The notes: generated by a model not told the origin, from the letters alone. A DNA stretch of 64,000 bases from Candidatus Nitrosotalea okcheonensis (GCF_900177045.1 NZ_LT841358.1:1876451-1940450), one strand, 5' to 3'; positions 43,554 to 52,430 are shown, numbered from the stretch's first letter. Made by a program: numbers and translations.

Positions 43554-45023
43554 ATGATGGTTCTTACTGTAGTAGAGGATGCAAAGCAAATCCTTGCTCT
43601 TCAGCAAAAATTCTCTAAGATATTAGAATCAAAATCTGATGGACATTTTCCTATGGAAGTTGGTAATACCAAATATCCTGATGATTATTCTCATACTGTA
43701 TATGACTTTTCAAAACATGGATTCTGGTATGCCCATCATGAAACTCCAGGTGCGCCGTATCGTAGATATGTGAATGTATTTGGGATAACAGAAAAAAATG
43801 AACGGGAATTTGATACAGAATTTTTTTATAAAATAATCTGTGAAATTAATTTACCACCATCAGGAAATAACTGGTCCGTAGCAAGTGCTTTTGTGACGGA
43901 TGAGGCTGGAAAAACCTACCTTGTACATTCTGGAAAAATAAGTGGTGGCAAAAATGCAATAGGGCAATCTGACTTTGAAAAACACTTTTCTGGCCATGGG
44001 AAATGGGGATTTGTAAAAGGAACTGCAGATCCAAGAAAAAGAGTTATCATCATATCTGAATTGGATGATAAGCAACTAGTTTCAAACCTTGCCGATTTTG
44101 TAAAACAAGTACACCAAATCAAAACATTGACAGAGGGAGGAAATCTTCCTAACAACCCCTCAATTCAAACAGAAAATAGAACTGTTACAAATAAGACACA
44201 ATCTAGCTCTCGTCTTTCTGGTGATGAAAAAGAGTTTTCTGTTGCAAAAACTGGAATGAAATTTGAAGAGTTTTGGGCTCTTATACAAAAATCACCATCA
44301 CTGACTCTTGAGACCTTGAAACGAAAAAAACCATTCAAGATGTCTTATGATTCATCAAATGATTCAGTAGTTGTAATTCCTGAGCATAAAAAAAATCCAA
44401 GGAAAATCTATAGAAATGAATTTGAGAAAGTCTGGAGTGTAGCAGAAAAAATACTTTTCAATACACTTCAGAAGACAATACATAAAAAAAATCTCAATTC
44501 TGCTTACCATGTTGCCATAATCGATCATTTTGTAAGAGATGAGATAGAAAAGTTATCTAGAACTTTTGAATACATTACTGGCAAAAAATACGAATCTGAT
44601 GATACACAAACTGATGAGATGGAACAGTCCTATCTTGAATCAATTGAACTAAACAAAACCAAGGATGAAATTAGAAAAGAACTGAGAGATGTGAGCCCAC
44701 AAACACCTCAGATGATTGAAGTACGAGGCAGGAAATGTAAAAGAGACAACAAGACCATTGTACAACTAAAAATATTACGTGATTTTAAATGCCAAATATG
44801 TGGGCATACCTTTAGACAGAAAAATGGCAAATTCTATGCTGAGGGGGCTCATATTGATAAAAAAAGTAAATTCGGGCCAGAAACTTCAAGCAACATTATG
44901 ATCCTATGTCCCAACCACCACAGAGAATTTGATCTTGGTAATACAGAAATAATCAAACGCACTATGGATGAAATTATTTTCAAACTAAACGGAATACCGC
45001 ATCGAATTAAACTTAGTTTATAA
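43554..45023 (+). CDS. HNH endonuclease with large N-terminal region
   Basis: A 489-residue protein. The C-terminal HNH domain (about residues 420-470) reads FKCQICGHTFRQKNG, AEGAHIDKKSKFGPE and ILCPNHHREFDLG; two CxxC-type pairs and the catalytic His cluster are intact. Residues 1-190 form an alpha/beta domain with KHGFWYAHHETPGAPYRRYV. A middle low-complexity linker and a helical region (about 225-345) follow. Such architectures occur in restriction nucleases that read modified or specific DNA. No methylase is directly adjacent; the nearest is at 46004 on the other strand. Confidence 0.75.
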   Translation: MMVLTVVEDAKQILALQQKFSKILESKSDGHFPMEVGNTKYPDDYSHTVYDFSKHGFWYAHHETPGAPYRRYVNVFGITEKNEREFDTEFFYKIICEINLPPSGNNWSVASAFVTDEAGKTYLVHSGKISGGKNAIGQSDFEKHFSGHGKWGFVKGTADPRKRVIIISELDDKQLVSNLADFVKQVHQIKTLTEGGNLPNNPSIQTENRTVTNKTQSSSRLSGDEKEFSVAKTGMKFEEFWALIQKSPSLTLETLKRKKPFKMSYDSSNDSVVVIPEHKKNPRKIYRNEFEKVWSVAEKILFNTLQKTIHKKNLNSAYHVAIIDHFVRDEIEKLSRTFEYITGKKYESDDTQTDEMEQSYLESIELNKTKDEIRKELRDVSPQTPQMIEVRGRKCKRDNKTIVQLKILRDFKCQICGHTFRQKNGKFYAEGAHIDKKSKFGPETSSNIMILCPNHHREFDLGNTEIIKRTMDEIIFKLNGIPHRIKLSL

Positions 45024-45220
45024 TAATTTTTTAGATGTATGCAAGATGTTACTGGTAATTTCTACTAATCTCAAGTTATCTTCATTTCAACCGAATCCAG
45101 ATTCATTTGGCAATCCCTTCAAAGGTTATGTGTAGGAATCTGTGTTCCAAGCATGGATCATAATTTTGATGCTGGGCAATGCTGGCAAAAGCTTAAATAT
45201 TTACTGGTTGTAATAAGACC

Positions 45221-45901
45221 ATGACATTAGCACTTGATGCACGCAAAGGGAACATGATGAGCATGGCTGTACCTAAGGATGACATTGAAATTACTAATTT
45301 TCGAAATTATGTTTTAAAGATTGAAGGGCAAGAATTGACATCAAGAAATAGTCAAGATAAGAAACTTTTGTTAAAGATAGGACGAGATGGTGTTTTATAT
45401 TTGGAATTAATTGGTTCTGGTAAAAAACCAGTGGAGGATTTTTCTCTGATATATGCTTCTGTACCCAGTGGATATGCAAAGTTCCACCAAACCGAGGCAG
45501 CGAAAACCATTAGAGGAGTAAAAGGAAAATATCTTTATTTCAAAAATAAAGAAGATGATTTTATTGCATATGCTGTTGGGCCAAGTCAAAAAGTATATAG
45601 AATTACCTTAGGAAAAATTGCTGATAAAGATTCAAAATTACGAGTAGTGTTAGATAATCTTCCTATTGAACCATTCAACAAAGCATACTTCAACGATAAA
45701 CTTCCATTTCATATAGTGGAAAATCGTCAACCAATAAAAGCAGCATTGGATGTTCTGGAAAAACTTGGTTATGTTAAAAAAACTGGTAGTTCGATTGGAA
45801 TATCTGAAATATATATTAAGACTGACAAAATCTCATCTAAAACGGCATCACAAATTAAACTAGTAGAAGATAATAAAATAACTAGAAAAGATGGCCGATA
45901 A
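45221..45901 (+). CDS. Hypothetical protein, possible winged-helix C-terminus
   Basis: A 226-residue soluble protein without recognised family. A beta-rich N-terminal 150 residues are followed by PIKAALDVLEKLGYVKKTGS, which resembles a winged-helix recognition segment. A TATA-like TTAAATATT lies about 25 bases before the ATG at 45221, fitting leaderless expression. It stands between the HNH gene and the convergent N4-cytosine restriction-modification pair and may be a defence accessory; that is position-based only. Confidence 0.6.
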   Translation: MTLALDARKGNMMSMAVPKDDIEITNFRNYVLKIEGQELTSRNSQDKKLLLKIGRDGVLYLELIGSGKKPVEDFSLIYASVPSGYAKFHQTEAAKTIRGVKGKYLYFKNKEDDFIAYAVGPSQKVYRITLGKIADKDSKLRVVLDNLPIEPFNKAYFNDKLPFHIVENRQPIKAALDVLEKLGYVKKTGSSIGISEIYIKTDKISSKTASQIKLVEDNKITRKDGR

Positions 45902-46003
45902 CAAGTTATGAACACTTAAGCATAGTGATGCTTGCGTGTTATCGACTTATCTCTAGGAATTATTTTATTATCTAATCTACTTACTTATTTGTCTTTTGAG
46001 TCT

Positions 46004-46909
46004 CTATTTGTATTCATCAAGCGGCTGTGCCCACGTCTTGACTTTATTCCATTTTGGTACCATCTCTTCACAATCCTCATCAAATTCTAACATTAATGAT
46101 TCATGCCTCAAGTTTGGTGGTTCTTTCAGTCTCTCTTTTGCAAGTTTGACATACTTTTTATGAATATCAATTCCAATGAATTTCCGTCCATATAGGTTAG
46201 CCAATTTTGTAGTTTGACCACTACCATTGAATGGATCTAATACTACATCACCACGATAGCTATAAAGATGAATTAGTCTAAAGGGAATCTCTTCTGGATA
46301 TGGACATGGATGATCCAAATATCCCGGTGGTACTGGAGCAATATGCCAGACAGAATTTGCTATTTCTTTCCACAAAATTGGGTTTAGATTTTTAAATGCG
46401 TAACCAATCTCTCTTCTTAACTTATTTTTCCCTTTTCTCATGACAAGAATTTTTTCATGCATTATGTTGGCTCGGAAATATGATGGATAGGGATGTTGTA
46501 CAAAACTTCCAGCTCTATTTGCGCCTCCTGTTACCTTATGCCATACAATTTCTTCATGTAAATTCCAACCCCGCCTGACTAACTCAGCTGTTAATAAAGC
46601 TGGTAGTGGCTCTAATGTTCCCTTGTTAATTTCATTTCCTATTACTATACAACAATAACCGCCATCCACAGTAACTCTCTTTACTGCGTCAAAAATTTCA
46701 CCCATATCTTGGATGTATTTCTCTAAGGAGAGAGATAACTTTCCTCGATAATTCTTTCCAGGTTCATTACTACCATGTTTTACATGCATACCATAGTCTA
46801 TTGCATTTCTATATGGTGGAGATGTGATAGTAAGATTAACAGAATTCTCTTCCATCTTGGATAAAGTCTCAAGGTTGTCTCCTTGAATTATTTGATTAAT
46901 GAATTTCAT
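46004..46909 (-). CDS. DNA methyltransferase, N4-cytosine type
   Basis: A 301-residue DNA methylase. Motif IV is TSPPYRNAIDYGMH near residue 30, the SPPY form typical of N4-cytosine enzymes; motif I is VVLDPFNGSGQTTKLA near residue 220. The order is beta-class. The target-recognition region lies in between. It follows the putative nuclease gene by 51 bases on the same strand, forming the second restriction-modification pair of the island. Confidence 0.87.
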   Translation of the reverse strand: MKFINQIIQGDNLETLSKMEENSVNLTITSPPYRNAIDYGMHVKHGSNEPGKNYRGKLSLSLEKYIQDMGEIFDAVKRVTVDGGYCCIVIGNEINKGTLEPLPALLTAELVRRGWNLHEEIVWHKVTGGANRAGSFVQHPYPSYFRANIMHEKILVMRKGKNKLRREIGYAFKNLNPILWKEIANSVWHIAPVPPGYLDHPCPYPEEIPFRLIHLYSYRGDVVLDPFNGSGQTTKLANLYGRKFIGIDIHKKYVKLAKERLKEPPNLRHESLMLEFDEDCEEMVPKWNKVKTWAQPLDEYK

Positions 46910-46960
46910 CTGGAAACACTCCGATGTTCATCTCGGATCAAGGTTATTATGTTTTTACTC

Positions 46961-47620
46961 TCACAAGTTTATAATAAATTTTGACGGCACACTAGATATT
47001 TTGATCTGATATTTTGGTTCCCTAGGCTTTCCGTTAGAATTTTTACCTTGTTTGAATATTCCTATCCAACCATCTGTGATTGCATTTTTAATCTCTCTCA
47101 TATTTGGTATGAATACAGCCTTAAGATCTGTGACATTTCCTGCCTTTTTTAGTACATGAGTTCCTTTGCCACCTGTACGCTTTGAGCCTTCCAACTTGTT
47201 TCTCCACTTTCTAAGAGATCCATCTTTATCATAGGTGAAATCGACATTTGCTATTACAAGGCCAATTCCTGATTCTTGGCCTATGACACGTTCAGTTGAT
47301 CTTATGTCATTAAGGGGGGCCCAATCCAATGGTTTACCTTTGACATTGTGATTTGCTTTTAATTTTAAATCCCAGGCATATTCACGCTGATAATCAAATC
47401 TTGAACTATTTGTTATTCTTGGTCCTTTCCACCCTCCTAAAAATTTAGTTAATAAAGGAAAAGAATAATCTTGAAAGAAGAATGCTGCCCATTCGTCCTG
47501 TTTTTTGTGATTACTGAATCTATGTAACCATTGGATAGAATCTTTTCCCTCAAATCTCTTAGGAAAATATTGATCAAGAACTTTTAGGATTTCTAAGCCT
47601 TCTTCTTGTGGTGATAGCAT
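46961..47620 (-). CDS. Probable type II restriction endonuclease
   Basis: A 219-residue protein upstream of the N4-cytosine methylase. The segment SSRFDYQREYAWDLKLKAN near residue 90 carries Asp...Asp-x-Lys in the setting of a PD-(D/E)xK nuclease, and DWAPLNDIRSTERVIGQ follows. I recall no name for it, but a (F)DxQ...WDLK signature is seen in several small type II enzymes. Its promoter is in the 88-base gap after the RHH gene. The function is inferred mainly from pairing with the methylase. Confidence 0.65.
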   Translation of the reverse strand: MLSPQEEGLEILKVLDQYFPKRFEGKDSIQWLHRFSNHKKQDEWAAFFFQDYSFPLLTKFLGGWKGPRITNSSRFDYQREYAWDLKLKANHNVKGKPLDWAPLNDIRSTERVIGQESGIGLVIANVDFTYDKDGSLRKWRNKLEGSKRTGGKGTHVLKKAGNVTDLKAVFIPNMREIKNAITDGWIGIFKQGKNSNGKPREPKYQIKISSVPSKFIINL

Positions 47621-47708
47621 CAGTACAATACACTGTGCAGAATGAACTTAACCTTTTCAAATAATGAGAGATTTAACCACTATTTTGAACTAGATGGGAT
47701 CAAACCAT

Positions 47709-48065
47709 TCATCTGGTTCTTTTTTTCAGTAGCGCAAGTTCAGGTAGTGCAAGGGCAAAATGAATGTGAATGCAATCATCTGCTTCATCCTGGCTGCAAA
47801 ACATCTTGTTGTTTTTAAGATAAACCTCTGCTAGTTTCCCCGTCTTGTGATCTCTGAGTACCAATGTTTCCCCCACACTGATTTTTTCAATATATGGTGC
47901 ATAGTTTTTCAAAAAATTATCTTTTTCCACATTCAACAAAAGAGTTTCATTGACATAATCTACAAGTGTTAATCCCTTTTCTTTTGCTTTATTTTTTACT
48001 TTTTGATATGTTGCTTCTTCTATGGCAACAGTTGGATTACGTTTCTGTTTGTCTTTCATCGACAT
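47709..48065 (-). CDS. Ribbon-helix-helix regulator with C-terminal extension
   Basis: A 118-residue protein. Residues 10-45 form a ribbon-helix-helix: PTVAIEEATYQKVKNKAKEK, then GLTLVDYVNETLL. The C-terminal 65 residues contain a small beta domain (VGETLVLRDHKTGKLAEVYL) of unknown role. It is divergent from the TFB-like operon, and the shared 110-base region is packed with inverted repeats, so it probably controls both directions. MKDK three codons in is an alternative start. Confidence 0.7.
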   Translation of the reverse strand: MSMKDKQKRNPTVAIEEATYQKVKNKAKEKGLTLVDYVNETLLLNVEKDNFLKNYAPYIEKISVGETLVLRDHKTGKLAEVYLKNNKMFCSQDEADDCIHIHFALALPELALLKKRTR

Positions 48066-48102
48066 GTCTTTGATATGTTAGTATATTACTAGAATATATG
48101 TT

Positions 48103-48181
48103 TTACATGTTAATAACACGTAAACAAAGAGTTGTTAACCCGTAAACTTTATTATTGACGTATTACATGTTAAGAACATGT
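48103..48181. promoter_or_regulatory. Operator cluster between RHH gene and TFB-like operon
   Basis: TTACATGTTAA occurs at 48103-48113 and 48163-48173, 60 bases apart. The first is half of a 21-base near-palindrome ending AACACGTAA; the second is in ACATGTT-AAG-AACATGT (48165-48181). A further related half-site, AACCCGTAAAC, is near 48137. Spacing and symmetry suggest binding by the adjacent RHH protein. Confidence 0.55.
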
Positions 48182-48321
48182 TATTTACAAGTTTACAATT
48201 TGATTTTGAAAAACCTAGAAAGCAAGAGGGTTCAAGGATGCAGGATCTCAATAAATCAGTCAAGTTGGAATCAAAATGTGTTAAAATCAAGGCCAAATCT
48301 TTGGAGGAACCTGTGAATTGA
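48178..48321 (+). CDS. 47-residue small protein leading the TFB-like operon
   Basis: A 47-codon frame, MLFTSLQFDFEKPRKQEGSR onward, rich in Lys and Glu. Its stop TGA (48319-48321) overlaps the TTG start of the next gene (48318) in TTGA. GGAGG at 48303-48307, inside this frame, is the ribosome site of that next gene. The start sits at the operator edge, compatible with a leaderless transcript. Family unknown. Confidence 0.45.
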   Translation: MLFTSLQFDFEKPRKQEGSRMQDLNKSVKLESKCVKIKAKSLEEPVN

Positions 48322-49160
48322 GTCAAAGACAAAACCTCTCAAGTTACAACATGACGAATAACAAATGCCCCCGATGTAACAAACTTAGTCTGTGTGTCAT
48401 GGATAATGAAATTTGTTGCAGCAAATGTGGAATTGTACTTGGACCTGATTACCAATTACAAGAGACAACTTCAAGCTCAAAACTAAACTTGTACCAGATT
48501 ACTGAAGTGGGATGCAAAAAAGTGAATCTTGAATTTGCAAGACACATACATGAAAACAAGTCTGATGTATCCCAGATATCAAATGTCTGTGTAAAACTAG
48601 ATCTTCCAATCTATGCTGCACAAGACATTAACATTGTATATCAAAAACTCTCAAAACACAAGCAGCAGGAAAGAAAGGCATATGCTGAGAAATTAAAACA
48701 ACTCTTAGATCTGGTAGCAAAAGGCTTGGAAAAAGAAGAAAAAGTTGCTATTCTAAAAAGAACCAAGCCAAAGGGATGCACAAAAGCAAACATTGTAGCA
48801 TTTGCATCACATCTAGCGTGTAGAAAGTATGGCCTCCCAAAATCTGACGCACAAATAATTGAAGCAATTAAAATGAATTTTGGAATGAAACGCACGTTTA
48901 CTATTTTAAAGACATATTCATTGAACCGAATTACGGCTGAAAGCCTTGGAATTGTTTGTGATTATGATAAAAGCAATTACTATATGCGAATTCTACTAAA
49001 TAAGATACGTTGCAAAATAGGTGATGGACCTCTTTTTAATAAAATACAACGACAGGCCATTGAGAATTTAACCCACATTACTGACACGCGAGAAAATACA
49101 AGAGCACAACGAGCCCTAGACCTTGCATTAGAGGGAGCGAAATTAAATGTTCAAGTATGA
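48318..49160 (+). CDS. TFB-like transcription factor with degenerate cyclin fold
   Basis: A 280-residue protein. The N-terminal zinc ribbon CPRCNKLSLCVMDNEICCSK plus CG matches TFIIB/TFB. A region from about 150, AFASHLACRKYGLPKSDAQI, resembles one TFB cyclin repeat; the second repeat is hard to see. The B-finger is poorly conserved. Start TTG 48318 is supported by GGAGG 10 bases upstream and TTGA coupling; ATG 48351 is the alternative. Extra TFB-like factors on mobile elements can redirect RNA polymerase to element promoters; this is inference. Confidence 0.72.
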   Translation: MSQRQNLSSYNMTNNKCPRCNKLSLCVMDNEICCSKCGIVLGPDYQLQETTSSSKLNLYQITEVGCKKVNLEFARHIHENKSDVSQISNVCVKLDLPIYAAQDINIVYQKLSKHKQQERKAYAEKLKQLLDLVAKGLEKEEKVAILKRTKPKGCTKANIVAFASHLACRKYGLPKSDAQIIEAIKMNFGMKRTFTILKTYSLNRITAESLGIVCDYDKSNYYMRILLNKIRCKIGDGPLFNKIQRQAIENLTHITDTRENTRAQRALDLALEGAKLNVQV

Positions 49161-50172
49161 AGAAGCTATAGTAAATATCTCAAAACTAAAACCATGTCCT
49201 GTAAAAGTTACACTACATACTGAAAAGATGTTAAAGGATCTTACCGGTATAGTAAAAACAAATCCCGAGCAAATTGAACCAATTGTAGTTGCAATTCTTG
49301 GTTCTGAACAATACATTCTAAACGGTGATCTTCGTGTAAAGGCCTTTGAAAATGCAGGAAAAGATTCCATAAAATCATGGTGTATCAATGTCAAGACAAT
49401 TTCAGATGTTGTAAGACTTCATATCGAACTGAACACACATGGTTCAATCAATCCAATCAAGATGGCTGAAGCTGTACGTTATCTTGAAAAACATAACGTG
49501 ATACCATTAGTTGATAAAAGATATCTGGAACTTGCCAAGAAAACTTTGTACCCCAAAGTGCGCCAGGAATGGGACGACTTTATCATTACCGCATGTCAAA
49601 AGCATCCAAATGTAGATCTCCCTATTCATATCATAGAAAAAATTGCTGATTTCTCAACTGAAAAAGAGCAACTAACTGCAACAACTGTCATTTTGGATAC
49701 AGTACGGACTTTAAAGCCCAACAGATTTGTCTTTCCTGCACCTCCTGCACTTGAGGTGATACTCTCATCTCTTACACAGAGACAATCTGAAAAAGAGATC
49801 ATTGTCTTTGAGCCTCCTGAATCTGAAAAGAAAGGCTGGAAAAAACCAAACATGAAAGAAGCAGAGAATCTAATCCGGGGTTCATCACATAACAGTCTTG
49901 TACATTGTAAATGTGGAAGGGACCTGCTTTTGGACACAAAAACCCACCGGGTCTCAAATGTCAATTTTGATCAAGAGAACCAGTGCATAAAACTTGTAGA
50001 TGGAGATGGCCAGGCAGCATATGTGGTACCGCCAACAGTCATCGAGTTTTTAAAAGTTGAAGACGGGCAATCACTCCGAATTGCTACCATCAATGGACCA
50101 AGAGAACTTGAAAAATTTGCAAAGAGTCTAAAATCAAATTCATTTAGAATGGTTATAGTCACTTCGAATTGA
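49147..50172 (+). CDS. ParB/Srx-fold protein with C-terminal extension
   Basis: A 341-residue protein. Residues 1-85 match the ParB N-terminal (ParB/Srx) fold: INISKLKP-like start VNISKLKPCPVKVTLHTEKM, then QYILNGDLRVKAFENAGKDS. The NGDLRVKA element corresponds to the CTP-binding GxRR-type box, here changed. A helical middle follows, then a CxC zinc-like HCKCGRDLLLDTKTHRV and a C-terminal beta domain. It overlaps the TFB-like gene by 14 bases. It may be the centromere-binding part of a partition system with the actin-like ATPase downstream. Confidence 0.72.
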   Translation: MFKYEEAIVNISKLKPCPVKVTLHTEKMLKDLTGIVKTNPEQIEPIVVAILGSEQYILNGDLRVKAFENAGKDSIKSWCINVKTISDVVRLHIELNTHGSINPIKMAEAVRYLEKHNVIPLVDKRYLELAKKTLYPKVRQEWDDFIITACQKHPNVDLPIHIIEKIADFSTEKEQLTATTVILDTVRTLKPNRFVFPAPPALEVILSSLTQRQSEKEIIVFEPPESEKKGWKKPNMKEAENLIRGSSHNSLVHCKCGRDLLLDTKTHRVSNVNFDQENQCIKLVDGDGQAAYVVPPTVIEFLKVEDGQSLRIATINGPRELEKFAKSLKSNSFRMVIVTSN

Positions 50173-50768
50173 TTCCAAAAATCCGGAGAAAGCTCTGGCC
50201 ACATGTTTACGGGAACAAAAAATTATCTCCTAAATCCAAAGCATCGGAAATTATTAATTCACTTTATCCTGACAAGAAAAAACTATTTTCTATTCTAGTA
50301 AAAGAATATGGTATCAACATCCAATCAACACTAACCCGATTCAAGCATCAAGGACTTGTGATTCAAGATCCAAATGGCTCATACTATCTAACCAGTTTTG
50401 GTATCTGGTTTTCAATCTCAAACCAACTCGGTGTGACATTTTTGGAACTCTGCGCACTTGCATGTGCATGTTGTGTACAAGAAAGATTAGAGTCTCATGG
50501 TAGGGAAGGATTTTACATGTTGCCAAGTTTCGAAGAAATCTTCAAAAAATATTATTCAAAATCGCGGTTAGAAAAAGTATTCACCTATCTTAGAACAAAT
50601 GGATTTGGTTTTAGGGTTACAAAAAAGAGTTTGAGAATCTATCCCAAAATACACAAGAAACTAATGCTACAATATGGAGAACATTTTCGATCCTTGGAAA
50701 AATGGCTTGATGAAATCCAGGAAAAAGAGTCTGATCTAGTTTCAGCAGCACTTGATGAATTGTCCTAA
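50169..50768 (+). CDS. Winged-helix protein of the partition-like operon
   Basis: A 199-residue protein with an N-terminal helix-turn-helix (SILVKEYGINIQSTLTRFKH, wing QGLVIQDPNGSYYLT) and a second C-terminal winged-helix-like half. The start is TTG 50169 overlapping the previous TGA as TTGA, the same coupling used at 48318 and 55688. Probably a DNA-binding partner for replication or segregation of the element; the exact role is unknown. Confidence 0.62.
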   Translation: MIPKIRRKLWPHVYGNKKLSPKSKASEIINSLYPDKKKLFSILVKEYGINIQSTLTRFKHQGLVIQDPNGSYYLTSFGIWFSISNQLGVTFLELCALACACCVQERLESHGREGFYMLPSFEEIFKKYYSKSRLEKVFTYLRTNGFGFRVTKKSLRIYPKIHKKLMLQYGEHFRSLEKWLDEIQEKESDLVSAALDELS

Positions 50769-50831
50769 GACTACAACACCGATTCATTTTATTCTCATTT
50801 GCTGTTTTTATAGAATCATCATTCTTACTCT

Positions 50832-50880
50832 GGGAGGCTACAGACTTCCAGACCTTATCCCCAACGGTTTGAGGCCTCCC
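50832..50880 (+). ncRNA. Candidate structured RNA or terminator before the actin-like gene
   Basis: GGGAGGC (50832-50838) pairs perfectly with GCCTCCC (50874-50880). Inside, AGACC (50850-50854) pairs with GGTTT (50866-50870). The two-stem element lies between the winged-helix gene and the TATA box of the actin-like gene (TTAAATATTT near 50893). It could terminate the upstream operon or be a small RNA. Confidence 0.4.
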
Positions 50881-50920
50881 ACTCATAATTGCCTTAAATA
50901 TTTACAAATTATTTGCGGAT

Positions 50921-51760
50921 ATGACGGCAATTGGGCTTGATGTAGGAACAGGTTTTGTCAAATGTGTCTCCGATACAAAGAAAATCAAATTTCCATCGCT
51001 TTGTGCATATAGACAGCATGCAATCTGGGAAAGTAAAAAAGGAAAGATTGAGGCTGTGGGCTATGAGGCAGTAAAGATATCTGAATATCCAGATGCTGTG
51101 GTGATAAGGCCTGTCATGCTTGGTAGGCCAGTACACGAAAAAGGCTTTGAAGAACTGGTCAAAAAAGCAGTGGAATTGGTCTTACAAAACAACGATGCAA
51201 TCAGACAAGAATCTGAGTTGGCTAAATTCTGCATGGTCATTGGTTTACCATATGAAGCAAGATCTCATGCTAAAAACATCCAGAAAATGATAACGCGATT
51301 ATTCCATCCAAAGAGGTGTGATGTAGTACCACAGGTGCTTGGTACCTTGATTGATGTGGATTTATCCTCTGCAATTGTTACAAGTATTGGACAGGGCACA
51401 ACCGAGATTGTTGCATTCAAGGATTATTCTGCAATCAGGGGCATCTCAATTCATCATGCAGTAAATGACATCAGCTCAAAACTTGGAACTTCTAAAACTG
51501 CCTATCTTGATAATGATATCTTCACAAACCCGCAGGTAAATCCACTTGTAACAATGCTTGCAGATTCAATACTTGATGACCTTAATGGGATGCGCCAAGA
51601 CTTGCAGCACTTGCCAATAGTTGTATCCGGAGGAGGCATCATGATTCCTGGTCTAAAAGAGGCAATAGAAACAAGACTCTCACAGGATATCATCATACCA
51701 CAGGATCCGGTCATGTCAAACGCGTTGGGCCTATTCAAACTTGCATCTCAGGAATGTTGA
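50921..51760 (+). CDS. Actin-fold ATPase (ParM/Ta0583-like)
   Basis: A 279-residue actin-superfamily protein. Phosphate-1 is AIGLDVGTGFVKCV at residue 3, phosphate-2 is TSIGQGTTEIVAF near residue 150, and the adenosine loop VVSGGGIMIPGL is near residue 230. Length is that of the small archaeal/bacterial plasmid-type actins (ParM, Alp, Ta0583). It is leaderless (TATA near 50893). With the ParB-like and winged-helix genes just upstream it suggests a type II-like (actin-driven) segregation module. Confidence 0.85.
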   Translation: MTAIGLDVGTGFVKCVSDTKKIKFPSLCAYRQHAIWESKKGKIEAVGYEAVKISEYPDAVVIRPVMLGRPVHEKGFEELVKKAVELVLQNNDAIRQESELAKFCMVIGLPYEARSHAKNIQKMITRLFHPKRCDVVPQVLGTLIDVDLSSAIVTSIGQGTTEIVAFKDYSAIRGISIHHAVNDISSKLGTSKTAYLDNDIFTNPQVNPLVTMLADSILDDLNGMRQDLQHLPIVVSGGGIMIPGLKEAIETRLSQDIIIPQDPVMSNALGLFKLASQEC

Positions 51761-52038
51761 CCAAATCTGAACGTAGATTTATTCATGACCCGAATTCGGT
51801 TTCTAAATCATACAAGGTCGTACTCAAAAGTAGAATCAACAAAAAGATTCGAAGATGTGGTTCTGATCTAAAACTCATTACAGAAAAAAATTCTGAATTA
51901 CAACTGAACCTTGGAGTTTTTGCTGAACTTTTTTACTATAGTGAACCATTACGGAATTCTGTAATTTCTACAAAGAAAAAACATACTGACGCAAAGAGTC
52001 CAAAAATGTCAATTTTGGACATGAACAAGATGGCCTAG
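51754..52038 (+). CDS. Small hypothetical protein after the actin-like gene
   Basis: A 94-residue basic protein, with SERRFIHDPNSVSKSYKVVL near the N-terminus and a helical core. Two starts overlap the actin stop: ATG 51754 and TTG 51757 (TTGA coupling). Tight coupling to the actin gene suggests an adaptor or DNA-binding partner. Its 3' part contains the 18-base near-palindrome ATTACGGAATTCTGTAAT. Confidence 0.6.
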   Translation: MLTKSERRFIHDPNSVSKSYKVVLKSRINKKIRRCGSDLKLITEKNSELQLNLGVFAELFYYSEPLRNSVISTKKKHTDAKSPKMSILDMNKMA

Positions 52039-52228
52039 TCGTAACTCCTTATAAACAAATTAAATTTTATGCGTAAGCAACACCAGCTTACAAACAAAAA
52101 ATACCGCATATGTCATTTGGCAACATCGCCACCAATTCTAGAATCTCTTTTGATTTTTTTAATCTACATCCAACAAACAACACAACTCTACATTGATTTG
52201 ACATGTGATTATTACGGAATTCTGTAAT
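51948..52228. repeat. Duplicated 18-base near-palindrome
   Basis: ATTACGGAATTCTGTAAT occurs identically at 51948-51965 and 52211-52228. Arms ATTAC/GTAAT and GAATTC centre are symmetric, with one mismatched pair. One copy lies inside the small gene 51754-52038, the other in the following gap, 263 bases on. It could be a regulator- or centromere-binding site. Confidence 0.5.
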
Positions 52229-52430
52229 GCTTGGATTGCCCATCTTTTGGGTAAACACCAACTACCAAAAATATCTGCTCGCAGTAAAATTTTCTATTGC
52301 AAAAAAATAGAACAAAGTGGATCTTCCACAACATCTAATTTTTTAAAACAAGATGTATGACATCACTACCAACCAGATAATATCACAGACATCAAAGTGC
52401 TACACCCATTTTTTACAGGAGGTAAAAAAT
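52039..52430. other. Gap with hairpin and second palindrome copy
   Basis: No gene seen apart from an upstream-open frame of the next gene. GTAAGC-AACACCA-GCTTAC (near 52072) is a 6-bp hairpin. The second 18-base palindrome copy is at 52211. GGAGG at 52418-52422 is the ribosome site for the gene at 52431. Confidence 0.4.
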
